In this document: piece by piece, positions 10,843 through 21,522 of the stretch | Layout: each line of letters begins with the position of its first letter | Position numbering within the stretch: position 1 is the first letter of the stretch | Source of the DNA: Xiphydria camelus | Taxonomy: Eukaryota; Arthropoda; Insecta; Hymenoptera; Xiphydriidae | Length of the DNA: 64,000 nucleotides | Assembly (NCBI GenBank): GCA_963678675.1 | Contig: OY783192.1 | Coordinates: 15,236,424-15,300,423 of the forward strand | Reading direction: 5' to 3' | Position numbers and translations under genes: made by a program | Notes under the pieces: generated by a model | What the model saw: the letters and a program-made list of their open reading frames with translations, nothing else | What the model was told of the DNA's origin: nothing | The model's database searches: none

Positions 10843-13743
10843 CCCTTTCGAGACCCGAGGCAGCTATACTTGCCGAGCGCGCCCGGCCGGAAAAGACGCG
10901 AGGCAGCTATAGTTGCCCGAAAACACGGCTCTCTTACAATGTACGTAACTTAGGAACCGTTTGGAGTAGCGACACGATTAGTGGCTTCAACTGTTGGGAA
11001 AGAACTGAATTATGCAGTAGTATTGGTAGCGAGAAGAAGGCGGGGCTTCGTGACGCGACAGAAGCGGGGAAAGTGGAAGGAAGAGTGAGGCGACAGAGCG
11101 GCTGCTGGGCAATAACAAGGCGTGTGGTCTGGACGTGTTGTGACAGGCAGGAACCGGTTTTATTTGGCATTGTTTACGGTGGACTGCCAAAAGTACATAG
11201 TGACAGGTTATATAGGAAGTAGAGAGTTAGAGTTATAGGTAAATTATTATGCCTCGGCAAAAAGGTGAAAGGCCTCTTACACAGGCGGAAATACAGGCGG
11301 CACTTGACGAATCCTTTTGCCAAGATTCGGAGAGTGACGAAAATTTTGAAGAGTATGTAGATGATGATGGAGATCAAGATGACGAGGACGAAGAGGATGA
11401 TGAACAGGATGATGATGAGGGTGCTGCAGATCTTGGTGTTTGGAGAGATATTTTTGGAAATAACGAAGAGCTTCCGAAAATAAATTTCAACCCGGATCGC
11501 CTTGGCCCTTCAAATTGTGTCAGTGATTGTGAAAGTGAAAGTGACTTTTTCAAATTGTTTTTTACCGACAACCTTTTGAAAAGTATTTGTGATGAAACAA
11601 ACCGATTTGCAAGAGCAAAAATTGAAGAGGCCTCCCCGATTACGCGCAACTCTGTGGTTCAATTTTTTTGATGTTACAGTGGAAGAGTTGCAAGTGTTTT
11701 TGGGCTATATTTTTTTGATGGCTATAAATGGTAAACCTCGATTTACTGACTATCACGCGACGAACAAGCTCACGCGACAGGACATTTTCCGGGCTGTGTT
11801 CACTCGACGCCGGTTCTTCCAAATTTTTCGGGCGTTACACCTGCAGCCACCACCTCCCGGTGGTCAGAATATGCAAACTCGCGGCCAAAAAGTGCAGAAC
11901 ATCGTTGAGTACATCGACGGGAAGTGCCGAGAAGTTTTTTCGCCCGGAGAGAATATCTGCGTGGACGAGTCGACAATCGCTTTCAAGGGCAGAGTGATAT
12001 TCAAGTGTTACAACCCCCAAAAACCGAAAAAATGGGGGTTACGTGCCTACATGGTCAGCTGCTCAGCAACCGGCTATGTTGTAGGATTTGTCGTTTATTT
12101 TGGCTCACCTACGACAGATAGCCTGATTCGCCCAGAACTCCCGTTCACCTCACGGATAGTGCTCCACTTAGTGAAGAAAGTGCAGGACGATTGTCCGGCG
12201 GAAGGGCGCCACCTGTATACAGACAGGTTCTACACCGGCGTCGACCTTGCCGACGAGCTGCTGAGAATGAAAATTCACACAACTGCTACAATAATGAGCA
12301 ACAGGAAAAATCTTCCCCTTGAGGTAAGCTATTTTACCGTGAATTTTGTAAAATGAAACTAAATAAGAAATAAACTAGTTACAAAAAAAACTTTTTTTGT
12401 TTAGGTCAAAGGCAAGCAGCTATCAAAACTAACGAAGGGCAAAATTTTAGTTTTGAGGAAAAACAACACGACTGTCATTGCGTGGAAAGACAAAAGGCCG
12501 GTCCTCGCACTGTCTACGTATCACGGGGACCAAACGACGCAGGTTTCGCGGGTAAAAGCGGGTGGCGTCCATGAAGAGATCACAAAGCCCGCTGCAATAG
12601 CGGACTATACGGCGCACATGGGCGGAGTGGATCGAGCGGACCACTATTGTTCGTCTTATAATTTCGCTCGCAAATCTAAGAAATGGTGGAAGAAGGTGTT
12701 ATTCTGGATTATGGAGGTCTCAATGGTCAACGCGTTCATCCTGTTCTCCGAAATACGAAAACAGAAAGGACTGAAACCGGTAAGATTTTATTACGAGGGG
12801 GTGGCGGGTGGGGGGCAATTATTACCTAAAAAATATTGGACCTGATATTTATGTGTAATTGTGTGCAGGATGACCATATCGACTTTCGTCTGCGCGTAAT
12901 CGACCAGCTGATAGGAGACTGGAGAGTAGCCCCCAAGAGAAAACGCCCCCGTTCAGCCGACGGTGATATCCAAAGAATGAACGGGTTGTTTCACGAAATC
13001 AAAAAGGGAAAAACCAGCAGGGATTGCGCAGTATGTAGCGACCGCAGCAAGCCGAAGGGCCGAAAAACGTCTAACTATTTCTGTAAGACGTGCCCGACGA
13101 ATCCGGCACTTTGCATGGACAATTGCTATAACGTTTATCATACTGTTGCCAAGTTCCGTAGGGTAGTTTGAACCATTTAAATTTCCTAATTGTGCCATAT
13201 GAAGTTTTTCATAGCAAATATGATACCACTTGTATATTTTTATACTTATCTATACAGCAAGAAGTTTTGCCAAATATAACGTAACTTTTTGTGCCATAAG
13301 CGAAAAAAACCTGAGCGACTACTTTTTTTATTTCGACTCCTAAATCCAAAGCAGAGTTACAAAAACCCGAATATTATATACCGTTTTAAAGCTTAAGCTT
13401 GTGCGAAAATAATAGTACTTCTCAAACGCGTCTAACGAAAACTTTATAGCGACAAAAATAGCAACGAAAAAAAAATTGCAGTTTTTCCTCCAACAAAATT
13501 GTAAGAAAATTAAATTTTAACCTACTCTAAAAAAAAGTTCTGCAGTTTATCGTTATTATCTTTGCATATAGTATTAGATACATCTTTCACCTTTCTAATA
13601 AAAAAAACTGGTCAGCGATATCTCAACAGTTGCGAGTTTTCTGATCAAAAGACTGAACGAACCTAGCGCGTCGCTACGCAGACCTCTAAAAGTAGTGCTT
13701 CGCTTAGCGTCAGAATAGGGCGTCAGGCGGGGTCCGGAAAGGG
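10843..13743 (+). mobile_element. piggyBac 2, nearly complete (2.9 kb)
   Basis: TTAA at 10839-10842 and 13744-13747; ends CCCTTTCGAGACC and (complement) CCCTTTCCGGACC. A subterminal motif GAGGCAGCTATA-TTGCC occurs twice at the left end (near 10858 and 10900). It sits in the loop of the CAGGGT element. Its insertion site was the 24-bp palindrome TGTCGGCCTC-TTAA-GAGGCCGACA. It carries a full-length three-exon transposase gene with one visible lesion, so it is the best-preserved piggyBac here. Confidence 0.9.
11249..13171 (+). CDS. piggyBac transposase, three exons, one frameshift
   Basis: Exon 1 (11249-12322) starts MPRQKGERPLTQAEIQAALD, followed by an acidic stretch. The DDE domain follows: ICVDESTIAFKGR (first Asp), LYTDRFYTGVDLAD (second Asp). 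A GTAAGC donor at 12323 and a TTTGTTTAG acceptor before 12405 bound intron 1. Exon 2 holds IAWKDKRPVLALS and MGGVDRADHYC (third Asp), with donor GTAAGA at 12781. Exon 3 (12868-13171) encodes a basic stretch and the Cys-rich DNA-binding tail (CAVC, CKTC, C-x-DNC). An extra T in the run at about 11662-11668 shifts the frame; otherwise it is intact. All three catalytic aspartates are present. Family certain; activity unlikely unless the T-run is a sequencing error. Confidence 0.9.
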
Positions 13744-13747
13744 TTAA

Positions 13748-14299
13748 GAGGCCGACATACCTCCTCGAAACGCATGCAAAACTTGTCGCAGTAGGGCTAT
13801 GCTCATTTCGTAATGGGAAACAATATCCATACGAAACTTATCACACTTTCAGACTAAATATCATTAAAGGTTTCTATAATAACCAAATTAAATATTTTTG
13901 TGTAAAAACATCTGCATGGCACCTACAATATTGTCACTTTCAGCACCTAAATTGAAGACCGTACAAACATAAAAAACGATATCTGTTACTATAGGAACAT
14001 AAAGTGAACCTTTCTGAACAAAATTCATAGAAAACTTTTTTCAGAATACGTAATAGAAATGATAATATTATAGCTCGCGTAAACGATTGCATCGTGAATT
14101 TTAACCGCAGTAATGTGCTGCCACACGTTAGCGAAATATACGTACTGCTTAGAGGCTTGCGCGGCGTTGCCAGTTTGTTTGCTGGTAGAGCGTATTCTCC
14201 CGCATTAATTTTGATATCTATATATTATATAAAAGAAAGTCGGGTTAGTTACACTATTTATAACTAACGAACGGCTGGACAGATTTGTATGACCTTTGA
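13748..14299. other. loop DNA of the CAGGGT element, no gene
   Basis: Together with 10430-10838 this is unpaired loop sequence around piggyBac 2. No reading frame or repeat was recognised apart from an inverted pair at about 10588-10720 (TTTTAGGGTCC and its approximate complement). Confidence 0.5.
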
Positions 14300-14550
14300 T
14301 TCTTGGATTTGTCTCCGCCACGAATAGCAGAATATCGTCGGTCTTATCACGAAAGGGCGTATCTCACAAGGGGATCCCGGCAGATGTCAAATCGATTTTG
14401 TCTTGAGAATTTTTTTGGTGAAAGTATATCGAAAAATATTAGACACGTGTTTCGGCTTTTTCTTTGGCCTTTGTTTCGAAGAAAAAAATTTTTGAAAATC
14501 GCGTCGCGCGCGCGTTCCAAGTGTCTCCGGGATTGGCGTACGTCATGTCA

Positions 14551-14623
14551 CCAATGCTTCGATAGCGCAACGGTTAAGTTGCCGGGCTGGGAGTCTCGAT
14601 GTCGCGGGTTCAATTCTTGTTGG
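14551..14623 (+). repeat. tRNA-like module, copy 3
   Basis: Same A box and B box as copy 1 with one or two base changes in between (GGGAGTCTCG for GGGGGTCTCG). It begins the second inner palindrome, in the right arm. Confidence 0.6.
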
Positions 14624-14762
14624 GGGTTTTTTTTATTAACTTTTTTTATTCGATTACAACCCCTTCTTGTTATAGAAAGTGGTTTACATTATCGAATAAA
14701 ATAAGAATTTCAATTTTTTTTATAGTTTTACGTTATTTTCTTCCTCGTTGAGGTGAACCAAT

Positions 14763-14930
14763 ATTATTGCCAATCAGGCCGTTTTTCGAAAATGTCAATA
14801 AAGTTTGCTTTCCCATAATGCCTTTAAAGTGTAAATGTGCGTGTGGCAAAGTTCCATTCGTCAAATGTTCATGGTGTCAAAATACGGTGTGCTTCAAATG
14901 TTTTTTCGACAATTATTATCCAAAATAATG
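14763..14930 (+). pseudogene. Cys-rich C-terminal fragment, copy 2
   Basis: Plus-strand relative of 9838-10035 with the same CKCACGKVPFVKCSWC pattern; an in-frame stop (TAATG) replaces the final conserved region. It sits between tRNA-like copies 3 and 4, so each arm of the large palindrome has its own smaller palindrome around this fragment. Confidence 0.5.
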
Positions 14931-15160
14931 TACAAAATCTTCGGCAGCCAAAAATTCCCATGACTAAATGTAAGAATAAAAAAATGCAACGATGTTTCCA
15001 ACTGTTCTTTCAAATAATATTGGTTCACCTCAACGAGGAAGAAAATAACGTAAAACTATGAAAAAAAATTGAAACTCTTATTTTATTCGATAATGTAAAC
15101 CACTTTCTATAACAAGAAAAGGTTGTAATCGAATGGAAAAAGTTAATAAAAAAAAAAAAA

Positions 15161-15233
15161 CCAACAAGAATTGAACCCGCGACATCGAGACTCCCAGCCC
15201 GGCAACTTAACCGTTGCGTTATCGAAGCATTGG
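15161..15233 (-). repeat. tRNA-like module, copy 4 (inverted)
   Basis: Reverse-strand copy of the module. In the sense direction the A-box region reads TAACGCAACGG, one change from TAGCGCAACGG; the B box GTTCAATTC is intact. Confidence 0.6.
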
Positions 15234-15480
15234 TGACGTAACGTACGCCAATCCCGGAGACACTTGGAACGCGCGCGCGACGCGGTATCCCGGTCTAAAC
15301 GGGAGCGAGTCATGATCTCGCCACTGAGGCCGGCATAAGACCGAACCGTGTCCACACTGCATGCATTCGGCAACATCGCTAACCTCGCGTAGCTCCACCC
15401 CCTTCTAGCGTTTTGACATTACCTCGTCTCACCGCTGCCCCGCAGGAGAAACCAGTGGGCCTGGTATGTCGGCCTCTTAA

Positions 15481-16180
15481 TGGCTTATTCAACTTAACCC
15501 TTTCGCTACGAACGATGACTATAGTCACCCAACGACTGACGATCGCTAGGTACGAACGGTGACTATAGTCATCCAACGATTCACGCTCGCCAGGTACGAA
15601 CGGTGACTATACTATACGTAATTACATTATTAAATTATATTTTCTAATTGCATTATGTGATAATCTTTCCACTTTTTCCTTTCTACGGGCGATTACAATC
15701 GCTATGCGTAAGATGCCGCGGTATTGAACGTACGACGGATAATTGCAGGTCTTCCGCAAGTGTACACTTTCGGCGCAGCGGCCCGTTTAGCGGGAGTAGC
15801 GCGCCGAAAGATCGGCCCGTAGCGAAAGGGTTAAACCAAATACGGTATATAGGGGGCTTTTTGGGTCGCTGATCACGAATCTGGAGTCAGGTTTCAAAAA
15901 TTCAAGATGGCGGATCCAATATGGCGGATGAGATTTTCGAAAATTTACGGATTCGTGCCAAATTTGGAAAATTTTGAATTTTGTAATCCTGATTCCAGAT
16001 TCGTGATCAGCGGTCCAAAAAATCCACTTATACCAAATTTGGCACGAATCCGTCAATTTTCGAAAATCTCGTCCGCCATATTGGACCCGCCATCTTGAAT
16101 TTTTGAAATCTGACTTCAGATTCATGATCAGCGACCCAAAAAACCCCCTATACCGAATTTGGTTTAAGTTGAATAAGCCA
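15481..16180. mobile_element. TTAA-flanked foldback element (700 bp)
   Basis: TTAA at 15477-15480 and 16181-16184; ends TGGCTTATTCAAC and its complement, continuing through CCAAAT-CGGTATA and a GGGTCGCTGATCACGAAT stretch. The matching left arm of the host palindrome (near 9339) reads CATTC-TTAA-GAGGCC without it, an internal empty site. TTAA suggests piggyBac- or Kolobok-type mobilisation. A younger TTAA element lies inside. Confidence 0.85.
15498..15830. mobile_element. piggyBac-type MITE (333 bp) with tandem hairpins
   Basis: TTAA at 15494-15497 and 15831-15834; ends CCCTTTCGCTACG and its exact complement. Inside the left end, three tandem units share CGAACG(A/G)TGACTATA and an inner near-palindrome TGACTATAGTCA. 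The host copy in the same foldback (16160-16175, complement) reads CAAC-TTAA-ACC without the insert. Confidence 0.88.
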
Positions 16181-16805
16181 TTAAGAATGTTGTCCTTCTA
16201 ATTCAAGGAAATTTCCCACTGTGCTCCGTTGACCATAAAGGTCACATGAAAAAAATGGTCAAGGACATATTTGAATGTGAAATTTCCCGCTCTTTTTATT
16301 TTCGGTATCAAAAATAGGGGTTCGCATTTAAAAAGATCAATTTGTCCTTGATATGACCATGAAAGTCATGGTCAAGGTCAAATCCAATATGACCATTGGG
16401 TAGCCAGGGAAAAATCCTAAAAGTTTTGCATTAAACATTCTTCTCTAAAATGATTTCCCGCTAAGATAATCAGCCGTACCGGGACTTTTTGAAGACCCTG
16501 TACATACAATTTGTGTATCTACACCGGAAAAACACTTGATAACGAAAATACAACATCTTCAAACATTGTAATGTCTTTATTTGACACTTCATTTCATAAA
16601 GGCCACATATGGACGTCGTTATGCATAACTTGACTAAGCGCCATTTCAATGAATTGAGGAAAATGACTGTTTTATGCTTTCCGGAAAAAAAATGTATTCA
16701 TCAGTTTGAGTTCCTTTTTTATATGGACATCAAAAGTACTAAGAAGAAATTAGTTCCGCAGTTTTATAATGATAAAATCAATATCAATATACATATATAA
16801 TAAAA

Positions 16806-17341
16806 GTAAGTGTGGTTAGTCTGTACGTTCCCATAAAACTCTGGAACCGCTAATCGTAGCCCTATGGTGGTTATAGGGTATGGTAGCCCTACATCCCCCA
16901 TCGATGAAGAAGTTTTTGTTTTGGAACTGCAGGGGTTGGTTCAGAAGATATAGGGGTTAAAAGGGTGCCGCCCACCAATGGACTGTAAGTGTGGTTAGTC
17001 TGTGCGTTCCCATAAAACTGTGGAACCGCTAATCGTAGCCCTATGGGGGTTATAGGGTATGGTAGCCCTACATCCTTCATCGATAAAGAATTTTTTGTTT
17101 TGGAACTGCAGGGGTTGGTTCAGAAAATACAGGGGTTAAAAGGGTGCCGTCCACCAATGGACTGTAAGTGTGGTTAGTTTGTGCGATCCCATAAAATTCT
17201 GGAACCGGTAATCGTAGCTCCATGGGGGTTATAGGGTATGGTAGCCCTACATCCCCCATCGATGAAGAAGTTTTTGTTTTTGAACTGCAGGGGTTGGTTC
17301 AGAAGATACAGGGGTTAAAAGGTACCGCCCACCAATGGACT
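16806..17341 (+). repeat. Three tandem repeats of about 179 bp
   Basis: Units start at 16806, 16985 and 17164, each with GTAAGTGTGGTTAGT and ending near CCACCAATGGAC. Copies differ by scattered substitutions. Each unit contains GGTTATAGGGTATGGTAGCC. No coding function is proposed. Confidence 0.9.
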
Positions 17342-17404
17342 TCTTCCAGCGACTATCTCAAGTGCTTTACAGTGTAATAAAATTATCGAAGATATCGCGG
17401 AGTC

Positions 17405-17518
17405 TTCCAGAATGTTCCCGGCTGTTCCAAAATGTTCTAGAATATTCCAAAATATTCTAGAATGTTCCAAAAGGTTCAAGAATATTCTAGATTGTTCTGA
17501 AATGTTCCAGAAAGTTTC
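17405..17518. promoter_or_regulatory. Dense heat-shock-element-like array
   Basis: About 115 bases hold many alternating GAA/TTC pentamers, for example TTCTAGAATATTCC, TTCTAGAATGTTCC, TTCAAGAATATTC and TTCTGAAATGTTCCAGAA. Three or more adjacent inverted nGAAn units define a heat-shock factor site, and this run has several such blocks. It lies directly upstream of the Helitron helicase fragment. Function is inferred; it could also be a neutral short tandem repeat. Confidence 0.55.
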
Positions 17519-17520
17519 TA

Positions 17521-17872
17521 AAATGTTTTCGGGCCCACAGAATTTTTAAATTCATTGAATGTGCCAGGGATGCCTTTGTACTGTTTGAGATTAAAAAAAG
17601 GATCACCAATTATTTCGTTAAGGAATTTAGATTTACCCGGATTATATAATGGAACAAGAATGACCGTGAAGCAGTTATCAAACAATATAATTGAAGCACA
17701 AATAATGTCGGAAAAATGTAAAAGAGAAACAGTATTTATTCCGAGGATATCCCTTATATCCACTGAACTGCCGCTTCAATTCAAAAGAATTCAATTTCCA
17801 ATAGCACATATGCAATCAAATAAAGAAGGGAGCTTTCTTTCACCGACGTAAGCGCTGTTGTATTGAGAATAT
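17521..17872 (+). pseudogene. Helitron PIF1-type helicase fragment
   Basis: The frame includes NVPGMPLYCLRLKKGSPI, then LRNLDLPGLYNGTRM and VFIPRISLI, ending at LPLQFKRIQFPI. This order (LLRNLDPxxGLCNGTRL, FIPRI, FKRxQFP) is the segment just before the motif that starts TINKSQGQ in Helitron replicase-helicases. The final helicase motifs are missing: the frame runs into the 55-bp repeat shared with the window start. A truncated capture, not a working helicase. Confidence 0.8.
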
Positions 17873-18900
17873 GATGACTTATTTTTAGTTCAGCTTTATG
17901 ATTTTTGGAGTTGAAAGTTTATCCCTTTAATTTACATTTTGTGGGAACTCATTAGCTTTTCCGAGCCGTGCGAGAGCCACATGTGCTAGTAACAAATGTA
18001 GGTTTTTGTGAACAAAAACACCGCTTGGTCGCTTATTGCTTGTCATGCATCCCTGCATGTTTAAGTTTGGCATACTTTAACTACACGCCATTTTTAGCAC
18101 TTAGTCAAGTTATGCTAAATTCGGGCATTCTGATATATTTTTTATTGGCAATTTAATCGAAGAGAGTTTGGGGGTCTTGGGGGTTTATTATTAGATTATT
18201 TTTTATTGAATAAAGATAATGCGGTGAGGTTTACACAGACAAGTATTTTTATAAACTATAAGTTCAATTGAGAACAAAAACTGCAAATTCTACTTTTTTT
18301 ACTAAGTTAAACATAAAAAAGAATTAAAATTATTTTTTCCTTCTTTCGCTAGAAGTCTTCATTTTCTTGAGTCTCAAAATCTAATTAACCATTAAATCCA
18401 TCCAAATCATCTTCCATAGTAACACCTACTAAATTCTTATAAAATTTCTTAGCGTCATTTGGAATAAAATTCATTAGACTTCAAATCTTCAAGTTTCTTC
18501 TCAGGAACAGGTTTACCATTACGCCAGAGTTTTTAAAGTACCTAATATATTGAATTTTGGTATCTGTGGCCTTCCTCGCTTTTTTGCCAAACCGATTTCC
18601 AAATAATAATACAAAGAACAATAATAATGCAAATAAAAATGCCTGAAGGTCACGGCGGCGTGCGCGCAACATCAAAAGAGTGTCAAACTGATTATTTGAT
18701 GACAGCGATTAAGCATAACTTGATCAGGCGACAAAAACCCGTCTGAAATTGACGATTGGTCATGTAATGCGTAATGCCAAGAAGTAAATGGAGAATTTGG
18801 CGTTTAGCGTTTTTGATCATTTTTAAAAAAATAAAGGTTTTTATAAGCCCATTGTTTTTTTATAATTAGATTACATCTATAGACACTAGATGGGTGATAT
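17873..18900. other. AT-rich DNA inside the ATAT element, no gene
   Basis: No recognised gene. The motif CTTAGTCAAGTTATGC, part of the element's end, is repeated near 18100 and in altered inverted form near 18710, so part of the interior is derived from the ends. A 64-codon frame at 18481-18675 (-) has no family I can name. Confidence 0.5.
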
Positions 18901-19754
18901 TATCTCCAAATTGGCGATTTGGCGCTTAGTCAAGTTATGCATAACGACGTCCATATTATGTACCGATAATTGGTACACCAGTGTCGACTTAGCAAATAAG
19001 CTAATAATCAAAAATACCCATCTAACTGGCACACTTAGAATAAATCGGAAAGGAAACCTAAACGAAGTACTAACTACTAAATTGAAACGCGGAGAAATGA
19101 TCGCCAAAGAGAACAATAATGGCAGTACAGTATTGAAGTGGAAAGATAAGAGGGATGTTTTGGTCTTATCTACAAAATATTCAAGTGAAATGGTAAATGT
19201 AAATATAAGAAGAGGATTTTGCCTCAACCCAAAAATCGTCGTTGAAGATACGAGTAATAAAGCAAAGGCCTCGATTGACTTATCAGACTAGATGAGTGCC
19301 TATAGCAGTCTCTTGAGAAGGACTATAAAATGGTATAAAAAGTTAGTTTTCGAGCTTTTTGTTTAAATACTGCTATTATAAATGCTCTGTTCATGTTTGA
19401 AGAAGTAACCGGAAAAAAATATCAGTCATGTAATTTCGAAGACAATTGGGGGATGCACTTATACAACAATCACACAGATGAGGAAATTCCTATGCATCAA
19501 TATGCATAAAAAAGAATTCAATAAAAAAAAATTGTTCACCAATTACGAAAAAAAGGAGACGTTCACAAAATACGAGAATATTGTTCGGGATGTTACGACA
19601 AAAATTCAAAGCTATTCGGACGCAAGACAGCTAGAAATTTGACAAAAATGTCGTCACGTTTTGTAATACATACAAAACCAAACCGTATTTTTTTTAGAGT
19701 GTTTCAATAAATATCATTAAAATTACTACATTTATTTTTTAACTTTGATCCTGT

Positions 19755-19835
19755 CCAAACGAAAAGTCCACTGTCGGTCCCTGGGGACCGACGCCGGCCA
19801 AACGGAAAGTTCACTGTCGGTCCCCAGGGACCGAC
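19755..19835 (+). repeat. Two 43-bp units, each a hairpin, at the piggyBac 1 3' end
   Basis: Units at 19755 and 19798 share CCAAACG-AAAGT-CACTGTCGGTCCC; each folds as GTCGGTCCC paired with GGGACCGAC. The first is followed by GCCGGC, as in the true terminal repeat; the second runs into the next insertion. Probably subterminal transposase-binding sequence. Confidence 0.7.
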
Positions 19836-19887
19836 TCACAGTGGAACGAAATCTCGAAAAGCTGGCCAAAAGTCAAAAACGTGTATA

Positions 19888-20085
19888 ATCGAGGTGAAAT
19901 TGAGGGTTTTTGGCGTCGCTGATTACGAATCCAAAGTCAAAATTACGAAAAACAATATGGCGAATCCAATATGGCGGAAAGGTTCCTCAAAAATTGATCG
20001 AATGTGGGTGGAATTGAGTACTTGGGGGTTTTTGGGGTCGCTGATTACGAATCCAAAGTCAAAATTACGAAAAACAATATGACGG
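19888..20085 (+). repeat. Tandem pair of GGGTCGCTGATTACGAAT blocks
   Basis: Two units about 120 bp apart share TCGCTGATTACGAATCCAAA and GTCAAAATTACGAAAAACAA. Similar blocks with GCTGATCACGAATC recur at 15850-16170, 20620-20800, 44650 and 54480, so this is a widespread module in several element families here. Confidence 0.8.
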
Positions 20086-21146
20086 AGCCTAAAAATCTGC
20101 AACACATGAGTAACTTTTGGTTTTTCATTTCGCAAAAAAAATTATTTTAGGTGAAGGTTTGTGCTTAAAGGCAAACTAATTTCACACATCTTAAATTTGA
20201 AGTATAATATACAGGGTGGACAGAAAGTTCAAAATAGTACTATTATTCTAAAACTACAAGTTTTTGAAATTGGCTTTTCTGTATAGGTCGAATGAAAGAG
20301 CAGAAAAATAGAAGCAAAAAAGGCTAATAGCATTGTGTCGCACAAAGTACTGATGTACTGGTGTATTGTACATTGAGTTTAAAATTTGAAATATTTTTTT
20401 CGATTTTTAATTAATTAAGTATATGTTTAGTACTCTTCATCAGAGGAAGAATAGTCAGCTGCGCATTGGACCCATCATTTCTCCCCTTTACAAAACTGAC
20501 TTATTAATCGATGGATACCGGTATCGGTCGAAGTAGGTATTGCGGGAGACGGCTTATTTCCGATCCGTTCATTAATTAACCTTTCCGGGAAAGAGAATTT
20601 TGAATTTTCGGAAATATAACTTCATATTCGTAATCAGCAACCCAAAAAAACCCCCCTATACCAAATTTGGCATGAATCCGTCGATTTTTGAAAATCTCGC
20701 TCGCCATATTGGATCCGCTATCTTGAATTTTTGAAATCCGACCAGATTCGTGATCAGCGGCCCAAAAAACCCCCTATACTGAATTTGATTTAAGTGCATA
20801 ACGTTTCATATTTTACGTTTTTACTATTCAGTATGCAGAAACATGTGCTTTTTTTACAAAAACTGGCAATAATTGCAAGTGCGCAGATGTGCGCAGCATT
20901 TTTTTTTGTTTCCATTAGATAATAGTTCAATCTACAATCTCCAATAAGTATGGTTGTGGAACTATGCGGAACTTATAAACTTTTCGCTATGAGAATAAAA
21001 TTTTCGATCGTAATTTCACCTTACTTTCGTAAAAATAAGTTGTTCATAGATATTATATTAATTATTCATATGCGTTTTATAATACGTCATAACAATCTAC
21101 AAACTTCCAACTCTCGAATCCATTTTGTAGATTTGAAAACGATCGA

Positions 21147-21395
<249 letters not shown>

Positions 21396-21522
21396 ATTAG
21401 ATCCTCTGACTTCTTGTGTCACTAACTAACCTCTCGAAAACCCCGAATTAAAATCTTCATTTTTCGACTTTTGGCCAGCTTTTCGGGATTTCGTCCCACT
21501 GTGTGACGCCGGGCTCAACGTG

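Larger units (their letters stand above)
9018..16500. mobile_element. 7.5 kb palindromic element, CAGGGT ends, TA duplication
   Basis: Left end CAGGGTCTTCAAAAAGTCCC and right end its complement, next to TA (9016-9017, 16501-16502). The arms (9018 to about 10430, and about 14300 to 16500) are inverted copies carrying GGTCAAGGTCA-rich stretches, tRNA-like modules and a cysteine-rich reading-frame fragment. The loop holds piggyBac 2. The boundaries are secure because excision leaves one TA and restores the piggyBac 1 frame. No transposase that would mobilise it was recognised, so superfamily is open; TA points to Tc1/mariner-like machinery. Confidence 0.82.
16611..18952. mobile_element. 2.3 kb element with ATAT duplication
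   Basis: Ends GGACGTCGTTATGCATAACT (continuing TGACTAAGCGCC) and their complement, flanked by ATAT at 16607-16610 and 18953-18956. Only a 4-bp ATAT duplication restores the piggyBac 1 frame on excision (His-Ile-Leu-Cys-Thr-Asp); a 2-bp one does not. Contents: three 179-bp tandem repeats, a heat-shock-element-like array, a Helitron helicase fragment, then 1 kb of unrecognised AT-rich DNA. No transposase of its own, so it is a non-autonomous element that carries older transposon debris. Confidence 0.85.
8206..19500 (+). pseudogene. piggyBac 1 transposase, split by two insertions
   Basis: Coding remains lie at 8206-9017, 16501-16610 and 18953-19500. The first part has an acidic/serine N-terminus, then the DDE_Tnp_1_7 fold with the first catalytic Asp in CIDESLIPFRGR near 8910. 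A missing A near 8960 shifts the frame. With both inserts removed the chain runs through the CGRRYTYNLCIYTGKT region and KGHILCTDNWYTSVDLA, which holds the second Asp. A WKDKRDVLVLST motif follows, then IDLSD with the third Asp, directly followed by a stop (19291). Several later stops precede the Cys-rich tail. All three aspartates survive, but the gene is dead. Confidence 0.85.

Noticed and set aside
16806..17341. CRISPR-like array (three repeats)
   Set aside because: 179-bp tandem units without unique spacers, in eukaryotic transposon DNA.
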